From Crambe crambe (taxonomy: Eukaryota > Porifera > Demospongiae > Poecilosclerida > Crambeidae), in NCBI GenBank assembly GCA_963924555.1, contig OZ004595.1, positions 3,410,001-3,474,000 on the forward strand: 64,000 nucleotides of DNA. Direction: 5' to 3'. Both the position numbers and the translations under genes were made by a program. Below, in pieces: positions 57,201 through 64,000 of this stretch. The stretch's first letter is position 1. The number at the start of each line of letters is the position of its first letter. Below the pieces are notes generated by a model. It worked only from the letters and a program-made list of their open reading frames with translations, was not told where the DNA came from and did not search any database.

Positions 57201-60200
57201 TTGAAACTATGGTGAAATGTAGCACTTCAGAATATGCTACCTGTAAGTGTCTCATGTTTTGTCTGTATGTATTATGGTCGGTAATGCCCCTTTGGCCTGA
57301 CCATCTAAAATCTTCCAGAGCCCCCTGCTATAGTAATGCATGTGTTTCTAATGCCATACATACAGCCCTACAAAGTCAGTTGCTTACACCTTAGTACTTT
57401 TGTGCTAAGGCAAAATCAGCATTATCTCTATAAATAGCACATGATTCTAGCTACAAATCATGTTAGAATCAGACTTACCTGATAGGCATACACCCCTGGC
57501 ACACCAAATGCCAAAGCTACAGTAGTTGTGGCAGGCCACCCTCTAGGACCAAGTCTGCCCTGCAGGTGAAACACTTCAATTCCCTGGCGGGTAGTAACTC
57601 CAAAAAGAGTGTACTCTCCTGCTGCATTGAAGGTATACTCGTGTCTGTCAAATGTATTATAGTGGGGATCTCCCCAAGCACCACAACCTACATAATCAGA
57701 ATCATAATATTGAAAATAATCACCCCTCTCTTGTGGAATAATTTAATAGCTTACTTCCTGTTTGCATATTTTCACTTTCAATGATGGGACGTTTATTTGT
57801 GTATCTTTCACATGTGGTGTTACAGCAGCTCTCCTTGAATACAGCAATATCAAAGTCTCTATTGACAATATTAGTAAGTCGTCCAGCATCAAGTCCAGTC
57901 CTAATAAGTGGTCTAGGAGAGATATAATACAGTCTATACTCAGTATAAAGTCCTCTTCATAATCATAGCTTATGAGTGAATAGTGCAGAAGTTATCCTTT
58001 GCATGCACTACCAATGGTCATCAAAGTTCCCAAAGCAACGACATACATTTTTTGGATTTAAGATATAGCTAGGGATTGTTAGCTGGATATACAGCAATTC
58101 TCCTCTGGCCAGCTCCATGGCAATTTTAGTGGCCTAAAATGCAGGATGAAGATATAGCTATGAATCTAGAATCCACAAATTATATTTTCTTATTGTCGCA
58201 CAATTATTTGAATAACTGGGCATAAATTGTCCCTTTTGGGGGATTCAGGTAATTCTTCTACACAATACTACATACATAGTAACTAACTTAGCAAGAAATT
58301 GAATGGTATAGCTAGCTACATCCCAAGTGCTATATGGTGTAACGCATAAGCATATACACAGCTTGGAAAAGATTGAACCCATATCCATCCTTGTTTCTCA
58401 CTTTTTGAGCATTGGTCATCCACACATCTTTTTTTAATGTTTGCCATTTTTCCTTACCTACTATTAATATTCATGTCATAGCAACAAACACTAACAAATA
58501 TATAGCCTTCAACCAAGGGTATAAATGTATTCTTTGATCGATGGCAGTCATCTCCTTGAAAATTAAATCGTTCAAACTCTGGACTGAGATCGACTTGAAT
58601 TCCAATTGGAGGACACTTCGGAAGTGTGGTGTTCCACCTACTGTCATTTATGTCTTGCAGAGCATTAACATCCATAAATTGAGTATCATCAGAATTGGCA
58701 ATATCCTGACACTGCTGTTTTATTCCTTGTATAACATCATCTGAGGGAAGTGTACCTGATGGAGTTCCATTTAAATCATTCAATTGTCGCTTCATTCTCC
58801 TTCCATTTGGAATTATGTACCTAGTACATGATATGATTCGACCAATGTCTGGAAATCCATTGGCTGGATGATTGTTAAAGTAGTTTCCATTTGAATTGTA
58901 TCCAACAATAGCTGTTTCAGGTCCTTGACCACTCCATTGGATCTCTCCACAAATGAAGGAGAAGACATAGTAAGAATGGACAGTGTCAGTGATAACTACT
59001 CCCTAGAATGTGTTGGTCTGCAAAAATTTATGAGATAAGTTTCCCTGAATTAGCGGAAAAGGTAAAGCATGTGTGGAACAGTATATGTTGCAAGACTAAG
59101 TGTGGATTGAGCATGTACAGAATAGTGCATTGCAAGAGTAAGTGGAAAAGTATGCAGAGCTGTGCCAATAATATAGATGACACAATAAGGTGATGAGCAT
59201 GCTCACTTTGTATAGGGTATGCTTTATTGGAACAGTCTGCAGAGCTGATGTGAGGACAGTGAGCAGTTGCTAACACGTATCTCAGCACTGAAGTGAGTCA
59301 TCTTCTAGCTAGCATAGCATTATAGTTAATATCCACAGCCCCGGCTGCTAGGGCCACCATAAAAAAGTGGATGTATTAGGCACACAACATACAGTGTGTC
59401 TTCTGCTAGGGTTGCAGAATTGACTAATCCTTCATGATGAGGGGAATTATAGGCTCTGATTTGAAAAGATGTCCTGAGACTAGGTAACATGTTCTAACGG
59501 TGGGGTTCGAGTCTTATAGGAAAACAAGAGTTATCTCTTAGTAGCCCGTGTTGGCAGGAATTACTATGTGATGATAAGCTAATGTGAACAGCGGAATACA
59601 ATAATTACTTGCAGCACTAGCACTCAACAGAACTTTGTAGGACCTAGGCTAGATATGAGTGTGAAGTCAGCAGTATTAGCTAAAAGCAAGGTAACAGTCA
59701 GTATCGAATGAAGAAGCTGGTCCAAAGTCAACCATATTTTCAGGCATGAGATGTATATCTTGGGCTTTTTAAGCAAGTGAGGTTTCACATCCTTGATGGA
59801 ATTCACAAACTCTCAGCAGACAGATTGTGAATTATTTGGGTCCATTGTCTTGCACGCAGTGCACTATTCTGCATGTGCCATTACTTTTCAAAAAAATCGT
59901 TACCAAAAATGACCAGTGCTCTATCAACTTTCACAAGATAGCCCAATCTTCAAATAAATACTAACATGGCCTCACTGCATGCATGATAGAGTTGCTGGCT
60001 ATAGCTATACCTACCCTGTTCAAGTATTCCTCATCAATACCCTCATGATTATCAGACCCATGAGGGTGAGGATGCACTCTATCCCACTGTGCTACCAGCA
60101 CCCAAGTAGGTTGGTAGGCAGTTTCATTTTCACCAATGAAACGGTCATTAATATAAGTGGATGCTTCATCCATTATCCTGTCACCAAGAATTGAGGAGCC

Positions 60201-62943
60201 TCTTACTATAGGAACATATCTGACTGTTCCTGCCCTGCGGATGTCAATGTCACTCCAGAATGGACTGAGGACATGTCTCTGCCTTGTTGGGAGGTAAGTG
60301 GTTGGATAACGATTGGGATGGGAAAACCTCCATGGGTTATTAAATGAGAATGCTCCATTTTCATTGACCTATATTGAATATAGTTTTTTTATTCAAGAGT
60401 TAACCACATACCAAGTAGAAAAACAGGCAATAAGTCTTATTCATATTTACAATGTATGCTTTTTACATTACAGATGTGTCACTGAGAGAAGCTGTCAAGG
60501 CAATAATTATTTTGATCATTTAAATTTTGTAGGTGAAAGGTCAGGGAGCTCTCACTAGTGTCCCAAGTCACAGATTATTGAAGCTGGAAGGCCATAACCT
60601 GATAAAAGATAGGAAACATTTCCATAATACAAGCAGTTGATTATGACCTAACTCTTTTGGTCAGCTATTAATACAGATGATAGTTACAGCTGACTAGATA
60701 CTCACCTGAACCACATAATGCCTGTAGACGAGTCTCATTTCTGTCTACAATCAAGGCTTCCGCTACAGGAGAAAGCTAAAGAACTCTGCTTGCATGTGTT
60801 CTTAGATTGCATGGTAAAGATCGTCAACATGTACAATTACCGATGATAGTAGGCCTAAAGCTGACTAGATACTCACCTGAACCACATAATGCCTGTACAC
60901 ACTGCTGCTTAGCAGAGTCTCATCTCTGTCTGCAATCAAGGCTTGCCGCTACTACGGGATAAAGCTAAAGAATTCTGTTTGCACGTGTTCTTAAATTGTA
61001 TGGTAAAGATCATCAACATGGAGACGGTAGTACAATTTCTGACCTGATGCGCAGTCCAAAACGAAGTAGAGTTAGGCGCTCTAAGTTAATAGCATGAAGA
61101 AGAGCGAAGTTGCTTTACAGATCCATGATAGCAACGAAGCGCTGAGGTACTCAGGGAAGAAATGCGCTTTGATTATTTACTTATTTAGATTATTTATTTA
61201 GATTACATTACGTATTTCTTTTTTCTTCTTTTTTTTCTACTTAGTATGTAAATTTATTTATTTATTTTTATTTCATTTATTTTTCACTCACAAAAATTTG
61301 TGTGACTTCTTCAGCACCATATATTAGACCTCCAGGTATGAAAATTGCGGGAGAGTTAGAGTCTTGTATTGGGGAAAGTTCCTGATAACCAGGGATTCCA
61401 GTAAGGTTGTAAAATGGCAGAAACTCATCAAATATAACTCTTGATGAATTGATGGAAACTAAACAGTGACAAAAGTGTAACAATAAAGAATTTAACCGAA
61501 AAAAAAAACATGCATGTCTGATAATACATGTAGCAAATTGATTATAACTCTACTGACTCTTCCTAGTATGATTAAATTTTACCATTAGTAGTCTCTTCAC
61601 GAGCTTCAAGATTAATATTGGTGAGGTAGGCATATCCGAGGTTTGGACTATTATTCCACCCATAAGCAACAACAGAGAGGACTCCATTTTCTTCCGAGTG
61701 AGATACAACATGAGTTCCAGCTGCAACAGAGAAGATACAGCCATGGCCAACAATGTCATTATTAACAGTGTTATAAATATTGTTCCATATACAACCAAGG
61801 TGATTGCCATCCAGATGTATCCATGAAGTATTGAAGTGTTTGGCTTGCACTGTGACTGTGATGAAACTAGTTAGAAAATCAGTTAGCAAGTTTAAGAAAG
61901 TTGTATTTTTTACATGTCCAGAGGTTGGGGAAATGATAGCTAGAGCAGGATCTCCTATGTTATCTTCATTACTGCCAGGAGCCATCTGTACCAGGAATAT
62001 AGGATTACTTGCTGTCAGATAGCAATAGGAATTCCTTGGGAAGAAGAGAAAGCGACCAGTTCCTGCTGTTGGGCTCACCTGTGTCTCACCCACTCCCATG
62101 CCACATCTGCTAGTTATAGTGGTAGAATTTTCTGATGTTACTAACTTGTAATATTGGTTAGCAGTCCTTCCACCAAGTGGGGCCAGTAAAAATAATTGTC
62201 CCCAGTTGAATGTTGGTGGAATATGGATGTATATAGGCTCACAGAAACCTGTTGTACTGGGAACTTGAGCACACTGATGTCCAGTGATGACAGTGAGAGG
62301 TTGTCTGAAACAATCTTGGTGCCTGTCAAGTCTAAAAGATTGGAGAATCCAAGTGTCTGAAGGCTATTGAGGGTGATATTGTGAGTGGCACCAGCTGCTA
62401 TCTGAACCAGAGGGCTGTTACTTTGAGCATCTTGAGGGAGACTGATGATTTGCGTGGGAGTTATGCTGATAGATGTTATATTTTGATTACTAACTAGTAG
62501 AATGTTACTTCTTCGATTTGTTACACTTGCAGATGATCCAGTGTAATCAGTTGACATAGCATAGTACACATAATCTCCTACATTTGGCAATTCAATATTT
62601 GGATGCACAGGATAAGAGCCATAGCCAAGCAGGAAGGCAAAACTACCAAAAAAGTTGTACTTTATTGTCACTAGGACATAAATAGGATTTTGACCAGTCG
62701 CACGAACTCTTATTCCCTTCATTCGCTCATCGATTCCACCAGAGGTCACTTGAAATGTATTACTGATTATGACAGTTGCTGGACTACTGGAAGTTGCAGT
62801 CCCAGCTGCAATCTCCCCTGCTCTTGACTGAATGGTATAGTCAGCTTGGTTGGAAGGTGTCCCTATTGTGAGTTCATAACGAGGTGTTTGTCCAGTGGGA
62901 GTGAGAGGAATCCCAAAGATGAATTCCATTCCAACTGAGCTTG
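51268..62943 (-). CDS. Mosaic surface/secreted protein: IgGFc-binding-type, NIDO, AMOP, VWD, EGF modules, Thr/Pro stalk
   Basis: Extracellular, adhesive or mucin-like architecture. Exons traced on the minus strand: 62943-61583, 61458-61292, 60368-60015, 59002-58458, 57912-57755, 57687-57479, 55919-55634, 55511-55440, 55356-55090, 54223-53867, 53818-53663, 53607-53491, 53387-53268, 53077-52958, 52903-52784, 52726-52579, 52520-52420, 52354-52248, 52093 to about 51838, 51744-51703, 51636-51595, 51530-51498, 51430-51398, 51346-51268. IgGFc-type domain in the first exon; NIDO ([38 protein letters not shown]); AMOP ([36 protein letters not shown]); VWD ([23 protein letters not shown]) with a C8-like [20 protein letters not shown]; Ig-like/EGF; EGF modules beginning DIDEC or DLDEC; possible SEA-like part; Thr/Pro mini-exons. 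A 1-nt shift breaks the first exon near 62300. Signal peptide and last exons are not found. Confidence 0.8.
54300..54372. repeat. Small palindrome in intron
   Basis: AGAAGGATGAAGTCAAAT at 54300 and ATTTGACTTCATCCTTCT ending near 54368 form a perfect 18-bp stem around a 35-bp loop, in the intron between exons 55090 and 54223. Confidence 0.8.
56346..56582. repeat. Foldback MITE in VWD intron
   Basis: GATGACCATTGCTC, AAGTAAGGAAACAAGGGTAG and GGATGAAGGATGGAAATGGG (56365-56431) return inverted at 56511-56575. The loop contains GTTGTTGGCTGGATATACAG. Fragments of the same element recur at about 58065-58090 and 58380-58440, and share GTAGGGATG with the foldback family at 31-33 kb. Confidence 0.8.
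56855..57165 (+). repeat. Repeat, inverse partner of 63165-63425
   Basis: Shares GTAGAATTTAGAGTGGATTT, TTTCTGAAACGGTAAG, CTGAAACTTG, AGTAGCTTTT, AATTTCACTTTTGTAT and a terminal CTTTCTGATAC with the reverse complement of 63165-63425. Its end CATCCCTACATAGAGAGAGC resembles the ends of the 230-bp tandem units at 33.3-34.0 kb. Confidence 0.8.
60698..61018 (-). repeat. Tandem duplication of about 165 bp, exon-like
   Basis: 60698-60838 and 60867-61018 share GCTGACTAGATACTCACCTG, AACCACATAATGCCTGTA, AATCAAGGCTT and GCATGGTAAAGATC-type blocks. On the minus strand each ends in a strong donor (CAG|GTGAGTATC) after an open stretch ([13 protein letters not shown] in the distal copy, [11 protein letters not shown] in the other). 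They lie between exons 61458-61292 and 60368-60015 of the mosaic gene, whose own splice is in phase without them. Confidence 0.6.
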
Positions 62944-63164
62944 CTGCAGAAAATTACAACAACTCATAAAGCATTACACATGAAGCAACTGCACACAACT
63001 ACGTAAATTGAAAGAAGTACTGCCAGATATGTTATCCTGCACTATACTTGTGTATGTGTTGCATTTGCTGCACATTGAACACTTTTTTTTGGTAGAATGA
63101 GCTTCAATGCCAGCTTTTACAGTAGCAGCCATAACTAAACATTTCTGTGAAATAAAAATTAATG

Positions 63165-63425
63165 TATCAGAGAGAGCAGTAGCTCTCATGTATCAGAGAA
63201 AGCAGTACGACACAGACGCTGCATACAAAAGTGAAATTTCCCCCAATAAAAGCTACTCTGAATGACTATATCCTGCTTACTAGAGCCTACTACAAAGTAA
63301 AGAAACAAGTTTCAGGACCAGGGGAACTTACCGTTTCAGAAATAAGATAAGCAAGTAGGTCTTCTTCTCTATTATTATATCTCAAGAACCACTCGATAAA
63401 TCCACTCCAAATTCTACCAGCTACA
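63165..63425 (-). repeat. Repeat, inverse partner of 56855-57165, just upstream of mosaic gene
   Basis: Begins GTATCAGAGAGAGCAGTAGC and runs to ACCACTCGATAAATCCACTC then CAAATTCTAC, the reverse complement of the 57-kb copy with moderate divergence. It starts about 220 bp from the first traced exon, so promoter sequence may lie in or next to it. Confidence 0.8.
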
Positions 63426-64000
63426 ATCTTTTCTACTGGTCAATCCTTGAAAGAGTTGATGTAAAAGGAGACACTACATGGGCGCAGAACTGCTGTAGGA
63501 TGGAGATCTGATCACTGAATCTAGCATGTTGGTTTATTGTTTCAACCTGTCTAACTGGGACTACTTTGATCTTGAGGATATAGGTGTGCCAACAGGCATA
63601 ATTGCAGGTATACACTATGGAAAATAGAAAACTGTAATTGACCAATCATATTGCTGGATTGGGTCAAGCTATAGTCTGAATATAGTAATTGTGATGGATT
63701 GATGGTTAGTTTGTGCAATAATTCTAACTTTTGTGCTGTGTGTGCTTTTGTTGAGACAGTTTTTTCATGTTTCTAGATTGTGCATTCTGTAATGGTAGCT
63801 ATAGCTATTATTTTAGTGATTGACATGAACTTGCAGTTTTTTGCTATAACTACTAGTGCATTCTCTCTGTTAGACTGAAAACCAGGATAGCTGACTAATT
63901 GAATAACAGGACTAGCTAACCTCTTACACAACAGGGCAGCTGAGGCCCGTTACCCAAGAGGGCAGATGTGATTGAAGTGACAGGCAGCTAACCAAATAAC
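63426..64000. other. Noncoding, no gene seen
   Basis: AT-rich sequence upstream of the minus-strand mosaic gene. No ORF above noise; the signal-peptide exon was not found here. Confidence 0.45.

Noticed and set aside
58013..58135. Candidate exon ([14 protein letters not shown]) between the AMOP exons
   Set aside because: The AMOP exons at 58458 and 57912 splice in phase without it, and the stretch is flanked and partly made by repeat sequence (GTTAGCTGGATATACAG).
62974..63189. 71-codon minus ORF as the signal-peptide exon of the mosaic gene
   Set aside because: Part of it is the inverted repeat shared with 57.1 kb and it has no convincing signal peptide.

Overview
The window looks like nuclear DNA of a marine demosponge, with Amphimedon-type genomes the closest match I know; this is an inference. 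The reasons are AT-rich sequence with many TAGC/GCTA runs, host genes split by short GT-AG introns, a receptor tyrosine kinase with an unusual ectodomain, a large IgGFc/NIDO/AMOP/VWD/EGF surface protein, and a very dense load of small inverted-repeat DNA transposons. There are no prokaryotic operons, CRISPR arrays or phage genes.

Layout. 0.1-3.7 kb: 3' part of a CYP3-like cytochrome P450 gene (+), with two inverted-repeat elements in one intron. 5.7-6.1 kb: a small unrecognised ORF (-). 6.9-8.8 kb: copy A of a 1.9-kb inverted segmental duplication. 9.26-14.64 kb: a decayed Ty3/gypsy element (+) whose reverse transcriptase is split by a 2.2-kb terminal-inverted-repeat DNA transposon. 15.2-19.2 kb: a truncated Ty3/gypsy element (-) with gag, protease and integrase in that order and no reverse transcriptase between them, the gene order of the Gmr1-like group; its gag is split by a 524-bp hAT-like element. 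19.8-26.5 kb: non-autonomous elements, foldbacks and a non-LTR retrotransposon tail.

26.5-35.0 kb: copy B of the segmental duplication, inverted and split by a 6.67-kb block. The block holds long near-perfect palindromes, a tandem array of 0.8-0.9-kb units, a hAT transposon with an intact transposase ORF of about 780 aa, and three 230-bp tandem repeats.

35.1-45.3 kb: a receptor tyrosine kinase gene (+), reconstructed as 14 exons: signal peptide, LamG-like domain, laminin-N-terminal-like domain, about 32 copies of a 9-residue Thr/Glu repeat, one membrane helix and a tyrosine kinase domain. 46.8-47.2 kb: a frameshifted Cys-rich secreted or receptor fragment (+). 50.5-51.1 kb: a TIR transposon with 8-bp target duplications.

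51.3-62.9 kb: a large secreted or surface protein gene (-): IgGFc-binding-type domain, NIDO, AMOP, VWD with a C8-like tail, an Ig-like/EGF region, EGF modules, a possible SEA-like segment and a Thr/Pro stalk built from tiny phase-1 exons. It carries one apparent 1-nt frameshift in the first large exon. The kinase and this mosaic protein are convergent neighbours. Both are modular extracellular proteins that could act in adhesion or recognition, but nothing in the sequence shows that they work together.
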